Assembly: GCA_905182985.1 (NCBI GenBank)
Contig: CAJJDN010000107.1
Location: forward strand, 262,578-326,577
Reading direction: 5' to 3'
Length of the DNA: 64,000 bases
Source: Paramecium sonneborni
Lineage: Eukaryota; Ciliophora; Oligohymenophorea; Peniculida; Parameciidae
Shown here in pieces: positions 1 to 12,502 of the stretch (position 1 is the stretch's first letter; the number at the start of each line of letters is the position of its first letter). Position numbers and translations under genes: made by a program. The notes below the pieces were generated by a model. It saw only the letters and a list, made by a program, of their open reading frames with translations, made no database searches and was not told the DNA's origin.

Positions 1-2370
1 TAAGAAAAAGTAATTTAATTCTCTTAGTGTTTTATTTGACTGAAATAAAGATATGATGTAATTTGTTCACATCCTGGTAATTTAGAAATGTTTTTTTTCT
101 TTTTACTTTTCTAATCTATACCATTTTTATAAAATCTCACTTCTACTTCATTATTTATTTTATCAGATATCTAAGTTGATAGCCATATTGAAGGTTTACT
201 TGGAATTTCACAATTTTCTACACTATATGTAAATAATTATAATTGATATGTTTTTATCAATATTTCATCATTTTACTTTATTTTTTAATTTTGTTCTAAC
301 AATTCATTTTCTTAATACAATTATACAAAACATTAGTATTTAAAAGAATATGTATATAAAGCTAAAAACAATAATCTTAATTTTAATTAATCATTTTAAG
401 GAAATGTAAATTGAATCCACATTTAGTTAAATAAATTCTTAATTTCACATTGAGTTTCAAAATGTAATAAATGATATATATCACAATTTTTTAAGATAGC
501 ATATTCTTCTTAAAAATCTTCCTCTTACTGAGTTATTTATTTCCTTAGCCAAATTGGAATGATATTTTTTTTTGGAAGCCATTCAAGAGATGCTGTAAAT
601 TTATAATTAATCAAATGTAACATAGCTTTTTATTCGATAAACTATAGTCTTGAATTACACTTACTTAATTGTATATAAATTGAGTAATTAAGATATAAAA
701 CATTTTGTGTGATTTATTTAAGTCTATAAGAAATCATCTTAAAAAAAATAGTTCTATGATTCATTTTCAAATCCTTAAACCATTTCTATAAAATTAACAG
801 AGATCTTTCTTTTACTAAGATATTAATTATTTCATATAAAGTTTTTCCATTCTTCTTTACATCTTAATAAGCTCTAAATTATCTTTATATCTTGAGAGCA
901 GCTACTGCTTCTTTCAATTATTTTTCAAATATTGTTATAAAAATTTAAGATGGATGATTCTTATTGTGTAAGATTATGCATTTAATTACCAAAGGAAGAA
1001 GTTCTTTACTTAAATTAATGACATACAATTATCTATATTCTCTTTATTAAAATTTATCAATTTGTTTTAGACTCTTTTTAAATTTAATTTTATCCTATTT
1101 TGGTAATTTATACATAATAAAGTATGGTTTTCTAGCAGGCATCAATTCATCATATTTTTATAAGTATGAATAGGTATGAACATCCTATGAAAATTTAGTT
1201 ATTGATGTCCATTTTTTAATAATACTTAATTTTAGTGCCTATAAGCAACAACTTATTTTAGCCAAAGAGGCAGGATATGTAAGCATACTTTTAAAATAAA
1301 TGGGATTATTAATTAAATTAAATTAATTAGGCAATCTATAAGTAAAAACATTAGAATCATAAATTTTATTGGGTTTTAAGAAATCTTCTTACAAAAGAGG
1401 TGTCTATTCAATGATGGCTCTTATTTCTGGTTTATTAAATAATCTATTTAGAATTTATTTGAATAAATTTAATTATTCTTTATAGAAATAGAGATTCTAT
1501 AAATTACCAATAGATTCTAGTTAAAGTTTTTGATTCTAATAAAAAGATTTAAATGATCTATAAATAATTCTTGCACTTTTTAATTCCTTAATAGTTTTTC
1601 CTTTTCTTTATCTATAATTTTGAACCATAACTTTAACTTTTTCGAATTAAGTGCTATATTAATTACCTAATAGATAATTAAGATCTCTTTTATTTTTTGT
1701 ATAGGTAATCCAATGTTTGATTGCTTATTTTACTAAAGCTCTAAATATTAAGATTAATATACTATATTTTCATTTATTTTAGAACTATATTCTTAAATTT
1801 TCTTCTAGTTAGAAAACTTTTGATATACCTTTGAATAGTTAAAATGATAGAACATTTTTGCCAAATCTTTCTGATTACATCTAATTCTTACCAAAGTAAT
1901 AAAATAATCTATGATGAATCTTTGAATTCTTTTGGAGTACCTATAATGGGCCAAGGAAGTCTACTTTTTTCTGTTGATTATTTTAAACTTAATTCTTTAT
2001 ATTTTTCTTCATCTGTTATTGCATTAAAATCAAATGCCCAAAGTGTTTTGATATATGTTATAACTTATCTTCTAAGAGAACACTATGCTGAAACTGGATT
2101 TAAAAACAATGTGAGATAATTTAATTGATTACATCCTAAAATTGGTTCTACTTAAAGTGATGTTATATGATTCTAATGTAAGTATAGAATTCTTAAATTA
2201 ATTAATTTCTTAAGATTTGGAAAGCAAATTAGATTACAATTGGATAAATCTAATTTGAGAAGGTTGGTACATTTATAAACTTAATCTAATTGATTCTTAT
2301 TTAGAGAAGTTCCAGACAATTACAAGACTCTTACATCAGCAGGAACTTGGATGTAAAAAAAATCTGTCAT
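1..2370 (-). CDS. LRR and IQ-motif protein (LRRIQ3-like), C-terminus cut by window edge
   Basis: Reverse-strand gene reading from ATG at 2370 to the left edge, more than 750 codons. The first ~120 residues are leucine-rich repeats (LKKLINLRILYLHQNHITSL). They are followed by the cap seen in LRRIQ proteins (LNPVS...LWAFDFNAITDEEK). Later come IQ-type calmodulin-binding motifs (LTIQRYIKSFLTRRK, SARIIYRSFKSF, ALKIQRQFRAYQ). Two introns restore the frame: 22 nt at 1741-1762 and 30 nt at 786-815. Family knowledge: LRR plus IQ proteins bind calmodulin and are often ciliary; the exact role is unknown. The downstream part (about 1-780) is unlike anything I recognise. It is divergent from the NC2-alpha gene, 64 bp apart. 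Sure of the domains, less of the orthology. Confidence 0.8.
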
Positions 2371-2434
2371 ATAAAATATTTATAAATATTAATATAATCA
2401 TTTATGGATAAATTTTTATATTATAAAAAATAAA
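2371..2434. promoter_or_regulatory. 64-bp divergent intergenic spacer
   Basis: This short AT-only stretch is all that separates the start codons of the LRR/IQ gene (reverse) and the NC2-alpha gene (forward), so it must carry both promoters. No recognisable motif is visible beyond A/T richness. Confidence 0.5.
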
Positions 2435-2945
2435 ATGGACACATAATAAGATTAACAATTAAAAAAGAATCAATTAAAATTCCCAGTTTCAAAAGTAAAG
2501 AAAATAGTTTAAGAAAATTAAGAGGTTGGAAAGATCAATAATGTAGTTCCTTATGTATTAAGTATTATTTGTAGTATTATGCAAAAGCAAAATCACTTGA
2601 ATTATTTTTATAAGACATTCTTACAAAATGTAAGGAGACATTAAAAGACAAAAAATTAAACAAAGCAACACCTGGTTTATTGTAAAAAATTAATTAAATA
2701 AAAGAAAGATAGTTTTATAAGAGTCTTAATATGATTTCATGAAAGATTATGCTTAAAAATTACCAGATTTAGAGGAGAGTAAAAAGAAGAAGAAAGGTTT
2801 ACAATAAGATGATTAAAGTGATGAAGTAGTGAAGAAACGTAAAGGGAATGATGAGTATGAGAAAGTAGAAAAGAAAGCAGGTGGAAGAAAATCAAAAAGA
2901 GTTCGAAGATAATAATCTGATGATGATTATGATGAAGATGATTGA
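2435..2945 (+). CDS. DRAP1: NC2-alpha (DRAP1-like) histone-fold transcription corepressor subunit
   Basis: Small nuclear protein with a histone fold near its start: FPVSKVKKIVQ, EVGKINNVVPYVL, SLELFLQDIL. After it come the NC2-alpha-typical FDFMKD-like segment (QYDFMKDYAQKLPDLEE) and a lysine-rich, then acidic tail ending DDYDEDD. In other eukaryotes NC2-alpha pairs with NC2-beta and binds TBP on DNA to repress or tune RNA polymerase II initiation. The two introns needed (2562-2587, 26 nt; 2682-2704, 23 nt) both end in AAG rather than TAG. The stop lies only 15 bp before the next gene's ATG. An NF-YC/CHRAC-type relative is the alternative, but the post-fold segment favours NC2-alpha. Confidence 0.85.
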
Positions 2946-2960
2946 ATTTAAATTTATTTA

Positions 2961-4608
2961 ATGGGGGAGAAAAGAATCGATAAATATCTCTTCAATCCAA
3001 AAGATCTTATCGGAGAAGGTTCGTATGCTTAAGTGTATAGAGGTAGAGAGGAGAAGACAGGAATCAAAGTAGCCATAAAAGTATTGAATAAATCTGTGAT
3101 TAATGCGTATAAATATTTGAGACATATGTTATAGTGATGATTATTTAAGAGAAGGCTTGATTTCAGAAATCAAAGTTATGTAAAAATTGAAGAGTCCCAA
3201 TATTGTGTAACTTTTAGATGTAATGGAAACTAATAACAATTATTATATAATCTAAGAATTTTGTGATAGTGGAGATCTTGATAAATTAATAGAAAAGTAT
3301 CAATACTCATACTTATAACTTAGTTATGTATCATAAAAAAAAACTATGCCTGAAAAAGATGCTGTCAAATTTATGATTGATATTTTAAATGGATTCATCT
3401 AATTAATTAAAAATGGAATTATTCACAGAGATCTTAAACCTGCCAATATTCTTATCGATAAAGCAGTATTCTTATATACATTATTTAGACATTCAAATTA
3501 GCAGATTTTGGATTTGCTAAATGTGTTGATAATTTTAAAAAGGATATGTTAGCATCATTAGTAGGTACTCCATTATATATGTCTCCTTAAATTTTGGATA
3601 ACAAAAAATATACTTCTAAAACAGATATATGGAGTATTGCATTTATTTTTTATGAAGCATTATTTGGCAAAAGTATTTAATTCATTAATCATATCTTTTA
3701 GCACCTTGGACTGCTAGATCACCATAAGAATTACTTAAAAATATTAGAAATTAACCTCTCTAATTTAAAGGACCTTAAATTTCAAAAGATGCTTAAGAAT
3801 TCTTAATTGGATGTTTATAAGCTGAAGAAAAAGATAGATTATCATGGGATGAAATATATAGACATCCACTCTTTAAAGGACATTTTACAGATTTTATTAA
3901 GAATGTTAGTATTTTAGAAGATAAAGCTACTTATCTCATTAATGATATTAGATAAATGATTATTAAAGAATAATTGGATATTGGAGAATTATTTGCTGAA
4001 TTAGATATGACTAAAGATAAAGCTTTGAATGTTAATGAATTAGGAAAGTTCTTATAAAGAGTTGATAAAAATTTAACAAGAGAAGAAATTGAATATATTT
4101 TTAATAAATTTGATGATGATGGCAATAATTTAATTGAATTTAATGAATTTAAAAAGTGGCTTGAAGAAAATGATGTAATAATCTTTCTATAATACCTAAT
4201 TTAGTGTAGAATGACTGCTTCAGAAGTTAGTAGAACAAAAAAGAAAGTCAGTATCCTTCTTAAACCTTAATAAGATATATAAGCAGGATCACTTGATGAT
4301 AGAGCTAGAATCGTTATTGAAAAGTTGAAAATATCAATTGTTAAATACAATATTAACCTCTTAGATTTATTTAATAAGGTAAATATTATCATTTTTATTT
4401 CAAGTATGATAAATCAGCAAATCATGAACTCGATGTTATTGAACTTGGTAAATTGTTAAAACGTATTGATTCTTCTGTCACTGATGAAGAATGTAAATCC
4501 ATTTTTAGTTTTTTTGATCATAATAAAGATGGATCAGTTTCATTCAATGAATTCGAATTTGTGTTGAAAGAATGCTTAGTTAAATAAAAGCTAAAACAAC
4601 AGCAATGA
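2961..4608 (+). CDS. Ser/Thr protein kinase with C-terminal EF-hands
   Basis: The kinase domain fills residues ~10-280: glycine loop GEGSYAQVY, VAIKVL lysine, catalytic IIHRDLKPAN, DFGFAK, activation end VGTPLYMSPQ. The kinase core resembles ULK/ATG1-type kinases more than classical CDPKs. The C-terminal ~200 residues carry EF-hand loops (DDDGNNLIEFNEF, HNKDGSVSFNEFEF and two weaker ones), so calcium control is expected. Five short introns fit (about 28, 23, 29, 30 and 26 nt); the last ends in AAG. Catalytic residues are all present. Role inferred: Ca2+-regulated cytosolic kinase; substrate unknown. The promoter can only be the 15 bp upstream or lie within the NC2-alpha gene. Confidence 0.85.
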
Positions 4609-4708
4609 TTTATTTACCTATCATAAAATAGTAATATTAAGTATCAATCATTCTATTTTTAATTTAATAATTTTATTTTAATAATATCAACTTAGTTAAT
4701 AAAATCAA

Positions 4709-7061
4709 TCATTAATTTACTATTATTTTCTATTTAACTTTCTCCAATTTCTAAATAAGAAGCTCTTTAAACCAATCTCCAAATTTTTGTTGCTACTAAG
4801 ATGCTAGAGAATCTACATATTTCACATCATCAAAATTTTAGAGTCTCAAATAAAACTATTTAAATTATTAACAATTTTTATACTTTTGAAAAATCAAAGT
4901 AAGTAAATTGTAGAACTTATACTCTTTCTATTCCATAAACCTATAATAATTGCCATAATTTAGAGCATATCACATCTACAATCACTCCATTTTCATCCAA
5001 TTATACAATATGTAAAAAGTTATCAACATCTAAAATATAACTACAGTATAAATTTAACAGTACTAAGTTTCCATATTATAGAAATGTCCAGTCTCACTAT
5101 ATTAACATGCCATTTTGTTACAATTAGGTTTATCACCTATTTAGTAAAAAGGAACTTAAAGTTTTGTTAACTCAGGATATTATTCATTGATCTTAGGTAA
5201 ATCATTAAAAATTTTATCCTGAAGAAGTATAATACAATATTCAAGTTTCTAAATCTTAGCTAATGAACTATAGGGATCAAAAAGAATCGCATATTTTTCA
5301 TGATGAACATTGATTTATTGATCAATAATAAATTCTTTATTGATTGGAATAATTTTCCTAAAATAACATATTTTTTTTACTTCTTAAATGTATCAATTAA
5401 TTGATCTAAAAATAATTATGATGTTTTAATAATTTAAATAAATTCTGCAAGGATTTAATTGTATAGTTAGATGACATAAGTATTAATATCTAATTTTTAT
5501 TTAAATTCATAAAGGATATCTAATGATAAAATAGCAACTACTAATTGTTAATCTTATTCAAATACAAGTTTAAGCATCTAGAGTAGAATCAATAATTACA
5601 TTTTAATAATATGATTAGATGATTTCAGCATTTGCTAATTCCTTAATAAAAAGTAGTACATAAATTAGTACTTCCTTATTTGAACAATGTTAATTAATAA
5701 TACTTAAAAGTTAAGCTTCTTAAATTTTTATATCTGTTTCAACAGTTTACTAAAGAATAATTTAGTCAACTTGCCTTAATGATTAGAGACTGAGTTTAAT
5801 ATCTAAATTTTCATGTTTTAAATCCTATAAATCAATAGGCTGTAAAGTTTGATAAATTTATAGACATAACTTTTTAATGAAATTTTAGTCATTATCATAT
5901 GAATTCGAATATCCCCAAATATCTTCAGATATCATAATTTTAGATTTGTCTTGAGATAGAAAGACATAGTAGATGTATTGTATAATTTTATTATTGGTCC
6001 TAAAATATTGTAAGAATAATAAGAAGGCTTAAAGAGCAACAGCAATATGAAAATGTTGCTATTTGAATTATGATTATAATTTACATAACCAAATTTGATA
6101 ACTTAACTTAATTGAATTACTGGTCTCTAGATTGCATAATCTAATATCAATTATTACAAATATTAATTATTGATAAAGAGATCATGAATATATTGTAATT
6201 ATTCTTTCAATTCTTCAGAAAGGGCTGCTAATTGTTCTTGTTATTATCCTTCAAATCTCCATTTAATTTTTTCAACAATCACATTAATTTATTTAATAGT
6301 AATTAATACATGATTTCCAAGATTAAAATAATATTGTAAAAATGGAAAACTACTAGTATAAGCCATAATGTTTTGGTTTTTGACTAAAAGTAAATAGAAA
6401 TAAGTATATTACTATTAAGAATATGCAAAACAATTGATCTACTTTTATTTCTTACCATCAATTCAGGATGATTATAGAATCTAATAGCATTCCATAAAAG
6501 TGGAAACTATGGATATTTGAGATTAATAAAAAACATTGTTGTAATGTCATCTAATTTAACTGCTAACAAATTCAAAAAGCTGATATATGTTTCTACAATC
6601 TCAACATTTGGTTAATATTGTTCAAAAGATTACTTCCATAAAACCATATTTGAAATACTAGAATGTGATAAAATATAGTTCTTATTCGTGATCTCCTTCA
6701 CATTTATTAATAATGAACTTATCTATTCAAAAATCTATAAATATATTGTCTATTGAAATACTTCTTAGATTAAAGAAGGATGACATAATCTTCTTTACAA
6801 TATATCATAGAGTCTATTCAGAATATCAATTTCCATAAACTACTCGAATAATTATTTATGTAATTCATTGTCTCCTTTAATTGCATATAAAATGATTTAT
6901 CTAATGATGGGGATGATTTTAGAAGGATTTGTTGGTTCATTTTAATATTTAATTAAATCACCAACTAAAACTAGAAAATGTTCTTAATCTGACTGATTCT
7001 AAGTAATAGGCTCTTATTATTCTATAGTAGATGTTTTCAGATATTTAAGAAATTTTTTCAT
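4709..7061 (-). CDS. CLEC16A: CLEC16A/Ema-like FPL-domain protein
   Basis: The N-terminal ~250 residues match the FPL domain of CLEC16A: IVETYISFLNLLAVKLDDIT, then FPLLWNAIRFYNHPELM, the phrase that defines the family. The remainder is a long helical protein with Gln-rich stretches and no clear catalytic motif. One intron (~29 nt) follows the FPL domain. Animal CLEC16A/Ema acts at endolysosomes in autophagosome and mitophagy traffic; a similar role is inferred here. The stop is only ~100 bp from the stop of the upstream kinase (convergent). Start chosen as the first ATG after an in-frame TGA. Sure of the family; the C-terminal half was read in part only. Confidence 0.85.
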
Positions 7062-7237
7062 TATTAATTATTAATCATGATTATATAATTATTGAAAATA
7101 TATTATATCTACAAAAATATATAAATACGGTTTAGATACAAGTTTAAGAGAGTCGGGTGTTTATGATTATATGTATATATGTGTATTTTTTATTTGGAAT
7201 TATATATATTATTCACTAAATAAAAATAATTAACGAA

Positions 7238-9288
7238 ATGAGTCAATCAACAGCAAAAAACTTAAGAGATTTGTTGATTAAGCAATAGCTCAATAGTAAA
7301 ATCAAATTTAAAGGGGAGCCTGTTAATAAAATACAACCAAATAGAAAATAATCTGGGAATTGGGATAAAAAAGTTGATATATCTCAATGTTCTTGCAATT
7401 AAAAGAATTGCACTATCTGTATGAAGAAAAGAGTAGTGATTAATGCTTCTCCTCTATTAAAAGTTAAAGTAGCAACTAAAAATCAAGCTTGTGAATAAGA
7501 TAGTAGAAGAGAAATTAAAGTAACAAGTTCTGTTTCTGCTCATTAATCTCCTAACCGTGAGAAACAATATTAAATGCAATAGATGTTCTTACAAAAGTAA
7601 TTACAAAGCCACTTATAATAATTATAAGACTCTCGTCCTTAATCTAGATAGGCTCCTAAAGAACAAAACAAAAAGCCATAATTTTATCATAACATGGAAA
7701 ATTTTTTAAATAACTATTATCAAAAAGGAAACTTAAGTAATTCATAGTTGTATGAAAACAGTTACAATGTTAAATCTAAAGTCATTCCAAAAAGAATTGA
7801 ATCAAAAAGTCATGTACTTAGTAATACCTAAACATCTTTCAAATTAAAACTTAATTAACAAGGTCCCAAATTCTCAGCTGTATCTTATTATTTTATTATA
7901 AATTAGATTATTAATTCAGGATTAGTTGAATCAGCTCCTAATTCTCCTAATAATCATGAAAATTCTACAAAGAGCAAAATCACTCCAAATGATTCTATCT
8001 CGAAAAGTAAAATTAATTAAAATGATTCGAAATCAAGTGAAATTAGAAGAAAATCTACTGGTGAAATCTCAGAAAAAACTTAAGTTCTCGGTTTAAAAAT
8101 AGATGAGTAGGTTGGTAGATTACATTTTAAATTTCTATATGTTATAGGAAAAGGAGGTTTCGGAAGAGTTTGGAGAGTAGAAATGAAAAAAAATAAAAAA
8201 TTATTTGCCTTAAAAGAAATGTCTAAAGCTAAAGTTATCTAAAAAAGAAGTGTTAATTCAGTTTTAAATGAAAAGTATCTTTTAGAACACTTACATCACC
8301 CTTTTTTAGTTAATATGTGGTATGCATTTTAAGATAGAGAAAATCTATTTTTAATTATAGATCTATTAACTGGAGGAGATTTAAGATTTCATCTAGGTAA
8401 AATGAGAAAATTTAGTGAACCATAAACAAGTATATTAAATAAGAATAATTATAGGATTTTTCGTAGCTTGTATTTTATTGGCTTTAACATATTTACATTA
8501 AAATGGTATAATACACAGAGATTTAAAGCCAGAAAATTTAGTACTAGATGAAGATGGATATATGAGATTGACAGATTTAGGAATAGCTAGAATGAATAAA
8601 GGAAATAATGCTGGAGATACATCAGGTACTCCTGGTTATATGGCTCCAGAAGTAATGTGTAGAATGGATCATTCTGTTGTGGCTGATTATTATGCTTTAG
8701 GAGTAATTACATATGAATTAATGTTGGGAAGAAGACCTTATAATGGAAGAACTAGATAAGATATCAGAGAATAAATATTAGCCAAATAAGTTTAAGTAAA
8801 AAAAGAAGAATTACCTTTTGGTTGGAGTGAGAATTCACTTGATTTTGTAAATTAGGTAAATATCATTATAATATTACTCTAGTTAATTTTAAGAAAACCA
8901 GAAAGAAGATTAGGTAGCAATGGAATAGAAGAAATCTTACATCATCCATGGTTGAAAGGTTATCCTTGGGATGATTTATTAAAAAAGAAAATTTAAGCTC
9001 TTTATGTACCTGGGGTATTAAATCTACTTAATTAAAGGCAGTTGATGATAATTTCGATTTCTAAAATCAAATTTCTGAAGAAACCCAATTAAATGATGAA
9101 TAACTATTAGAAAATTAAACTCTCTTGAGAAGAGACACTGTTTAATGTATTTTTTATGAATTTATTAATTAGCCTTATTTGAAGGATATCATTATGACAT
9201 AGAACTTAAGAATATTTAGCATCAATAGACATAAAAGAATCATTCATAAAGAAAATCATAACCTGTTTCTCCTGAAAAAAAAGTATGA
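7238..9288 (+). CDS. AGC-family kinase, STK32 (YANK)-like, with long N-terminal extension
   Basis: The first ~280 residues are low-complexity (Q, S, N, K) and contain a tight cysteine cluster, CSCNQKNCTIC. The kinase domain follows: [41 protein letters not shown] (Gly kept, Phe of DFG replaced by Leu), SGTPGYMAPE, GRRPYNGRTR, and a tail LHHPWLKGYPWDDLLKK. Arrangement and wording are those of STK32/YANK kinases. Introns of 25-27 nt at ~7881, ~8433 and ~8855, and two near the end, give the final QSLFEGYHYDIELKN stretch. Activity is likely because K, HRD and DxG are intact. Substrate unknown. Confidence 0.85.
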
Positions 9289-9493
9289 TGTCAAAAATAT
9301 ATATTAATTTTGAAACCATTTCTAATAATTCTATTATTATCTAAACAATTTATCAATCTTATTTACTTATAATTATCTATTTTTATTTTATGTTAAATTT
9401 CATCATATATATTATTCTAAATTAAAAAATTATTAATTTCAAGTAACTCTTCGTTTAATTGATAACAATTTATATACAATTATCATATAATAT
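9289..9493. other. Gene-free AT-rich spacer
   Basis: I see no reading frame, repeat or RNA signal here. Confidence 0.4.
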
Positions 9494-9806
9494 ATGATGG
9501 ATGTATATGAAAAATAAATATTCCTATTTTAATCCTAAGAGAATTTAAATGCTCAAATAATCAAATTAAATAAATACTTCCAAAAAATTGACATTTTGCT
9601 GAGTATAATAAATAATTTTTTATAATAAGGAGGATGATTTTATAATATTGTTAAATGACCACATTTAAATTCAAATTTATGATAGGGAATAACTGATAAT
9701 TCTTTACTTGTAAAGGCGAAGAGTTAAGTGCAATGGAATAAAAAAGTAAACTACATTTGAAAAGGTTAGATTTAAATAATATTAAAGAATACAGAAATGA
9801 TTGAAA
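9494..9806 (+). CDS. Possible small unknown gene, frame not continuous
   Basis: Open segments in successive frames: MMDVYEKQIFLFQSQEN... at the start, then DDFIILLNDHIQIQIYD, then ELSAMEQKSKLHLKRLD to a TGA at 9804-9806. Single-base shifts are needed between them, and no GT...AG intron of normal size supplies these. It could be a short gene with an intron I have mis-set, or a decayed one. No relative recognised. Confidence 0.25.
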
Positions 9807-9865
9807 ATTTGTTTTGCTGAAATTATTCAGAAAATTATTAATTAAAATAATTAAGATTAATAATA

Positions 9866-10532
9866 TCATTTTGCTTTGCTTTAATTTTTAAGTGAATCTT
9901 CCTTCATTCCTTAAATCATTTTTATACTCCAAAAACCTCCTCCAAAAATTGCAATGAATAAAATTAAAAAGAAAGCATAATGGAAGTAATTTGGTTTTGT
10001 TAGTAAAGTTTAATCACTTTAGTTAGTATTGTAAGCATTTTGCCAATCTTTTTCGATCTCTTAAGTCTTTGTGTATTATTATTTTATTTTATTTTATTTA
10101 TCTAATTCTCCCAAATCCTTCTCCATTTTTTTTATAATTCTCAATAATGTTTCTTCTTCTTTAGTTAATTGAAATTGTATTCCAATAAACTAATTATAAT
10201 CAAAATCCTTCACAACATCCTTATAACTAAGATTTAAATAGTTCTAAAATAACTTAATATTTTATTTACTGCATTGTTGATATCAATCAATGATTCACAT
10301 TACAATATCATAGACATTTATATTTTATGAAAGATCAATGTCTTGTTAGCATTTTCTACACTTCTAATAATTTTGGCCATATTATCTTTTTCATTATTAA
10401 TATCCTTAATAGTTTTCATCCAACAAGCCCCAATTTTTTTAGATAATCTTATGTTAAATAATTAAATTACTCTTCTTCTTCTATGTCTTAAGTTTAAACT
10501 AGTGCTAGTATTAAAAACGCTAATTTAATCAT
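9866..10532 (-). CDS. Small ER/secretory type I membrane protein, unrecognised
   Basis: Starts with a clean signal peptide (MIKLAFLILALVQTQD) and ends with one membrane segment (YAFFLILFIAIFGGGFW) plus a ~20-residue basic cytosolic tail. The lumenal part (~130 residues) is helical and charged, with a long coiled-coil-like stretch (LTKEEETLLRIIKKMEKDLG). Overall size and layout recall p24/TMED cargo receptors, but the tail lacks a clear KKxx or FF motif, so this is only a comparison. Two introns: 23 nt (ends AAG) just after the EEEE run, and 26 nt. Role unknown. Confidence 0.7.
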
Positions 10533-10704
10533 AAACGTGTATAAATTATTATTAATTATAACATTTATTTAATGTATATTTATGGATCACTTCAAAACAA
10601 AATTAATAATTTATTCTAACTTAAATTTCTTTTAATAATGAGGATTGAATATTAAAATTTTTAATAAAATTGATTAGAACAGATAATATAAATTATCAAC
10701 AATA

Positions 10705-11603
10705 ATGATTTATAAATTAATAGGAATAACAGGTTATCTAATTTATCTGATCTATTTTACAAAGTTCTTGGAATATATTTGGCCATAAGAAATACAGAAT
10801 AGTAATAAATAATCTATAATTAAGAAAAACTATTTTTTATAGTAGTAATGGTAGTCACTCAGAATGTAATTTAAGTTGTGGTTTGTGCATATTATTAGAT
10901 ATTTTATTCAGTGAATCATCCATTCTTTGAATAATTTAAACTTGTGTAGGTAATAAATTGAATAAGATTTTAGAAACCTTGGCCTTGGGAAAAAAATAAA
11001 GAAGAATGGAAAAAAATGAAAATAAAAACTTTAAAATCAATAATTATAAATTAATCACTAGCTGCTCTATTAGTCAGTATAATACCTGCATTTGAATGTA
11101 GAATGGATAAATAGAGTTTTCCAAGTTATTATGAAATAATGAAGCATGTTATAATTTGTCATCTTAGTGAAGATTTGATATTTTATTGGAGTCATAGAAT
11201 TTTGCATTTACCATAATTATATCCAAAAATTCATAAAATTCATCATTAATATAATGTTTCAAGTATATTTATAGAATTAAAATTAGTTGCGATTGCTACT
11301 GAATATGCTCATCCAATCGAGTTTATTTCTAGCAATATTATACCAATATTCTCTGGCCCTTATTTATTAGGTGATTAAATACATTGTATAACAATATTAA
11401 TTTATGTTGGATTACACTTATCAAAAGCTATACATCAACATTGTGGATATGTTTTTCCTTGGGAATTGTATAATTATTTACCTTTTGCAACAAATTCAAT
11501 TCATCATGGATTGCATCATAGTGAAAATAATGGTAATTATGGTTCCCAATTTATATTGTTTGATAAACTTTTTGGTACTTGTATTGAGTATAAGGTAAAG
11601 TGA
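10705..11603 (+). CDS. Sterol desaturase / fatty-acid hydroxylase family enzyme
   Basis: Contains the three histidine boxes that bind the di-iron centre: HRILH, HKIHHQY and HHGLHH, spaced as in the C-4 methylsterol oxidase/fatty-acid hydroxylase superfamily. N-terminal and central hydrophobic segments mark an ER membrane enzyme of ~280 residues. The family uses O2 and an electron donor to hydroxylate or desaturate sterols or lipids; the exact substrate cannot be told from sequence. Introns: 23 nt ending AAG near 10800, 24 nt near 10950. It is followed after 60 bp by a zinc-finger gene on the same strand, probably unrelated. Confidence 0.85.
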
Positions 11604-11663
11604 AATCAATCTATAATAAATTGTTAACATTTGATTTAATTATTAATATATATATTACAGTTA

Positions 11664-12389
11664 ATGAATAAGTCAAGGGATTGGAATATTGTTGATGATG
11701 AATTAAATCGAAAATTAAAATAGTTACAAGAAATAAGATCATAACTCGATGACTAATCGACTGAATAACTATTGCTAAATAAAGATTAGAATTAGGGTAT
11801 TCATAATAATCTAATTCAAATTTAGAGTATAATAGTGATGTTAACTATTATAAAGAATTTTGGAGATATTACATTCTAAATGAAATGGCAATTAAAAAAG
11901 TTAATGAATTACATTCTTAAAATTAAAAATTACATGAATTAATAGGAGACATTGATGTAAACCTAAGTCATATTTTTAAGAAATTATAATAAGAATTACA
12001 TATAGCTTTAAGTTATCGTCATAAAAAGAAAAATAGAAGGACCTCTTAAGAAATTGAGAAAAGTTTTGTATGTCCTTATGAAAAATGCAATAAACAGTAT
12101 GGTAGTGATGTTTCTTTGAATCTCCATATTAAATTAAAACATGATGGAGGTAATAAAACAGATAGAGAAAAATTTGCTGTAATCTTATATCCCATTATTA
12201 CTTTAGAAAATGATTGTTGAAGCTCAACAAAATGGAGAAACTATTACAGATCTCAATATTAATATAAAATTTCCACCTGGTTATTTAGATGTAATCATTC
12301 TAATCATTTTATAGTAATTTAAGAATCAATTTCTGAATACTTAGTAAAACTAGTTAAATTAAGAAAGAAAGTCAATCGAATAAGATTGA
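11664..12389 (+). CDS. Protein with one C2H2 zinc finger
   Basis: About 215 residues. The first two thirds are helical and charged. A single finger follows: FVCPYEKCNKQYGSDVSL, then NLHIKLKH, giving C-x4-C-x12-H-x4-H. The finger sits just after a basic patch (RHKKKNRR), which suggests nuclear location and nucleic-acid binding. Introns of 29, 28 and 24 nt restore the frame (11796, ~12178, ~12290). Ciliate and apicomplexan genomes carry similar one-finger proteins of unknown role. Function not inferred further. Confidence 0.7.
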
Positions 12390-12502
12390 AATTAAATTAA
12401 ATATATTATTTTTGTTTTTTTTATTAGAATATTCATTCTTTCTTTATTTACCTTCTTTCTACAGGATTTTTAAATGAAACTTTCTTATAAGATTTTATTT
12501 TA

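Noticed and set aside
1844..2119. 91-codon forward ORF
   Set aside because: Antisense to the IQ-motif region of the LRR/IQ gene, which is continuous on the reverse strand after removing a 22-nt intron.
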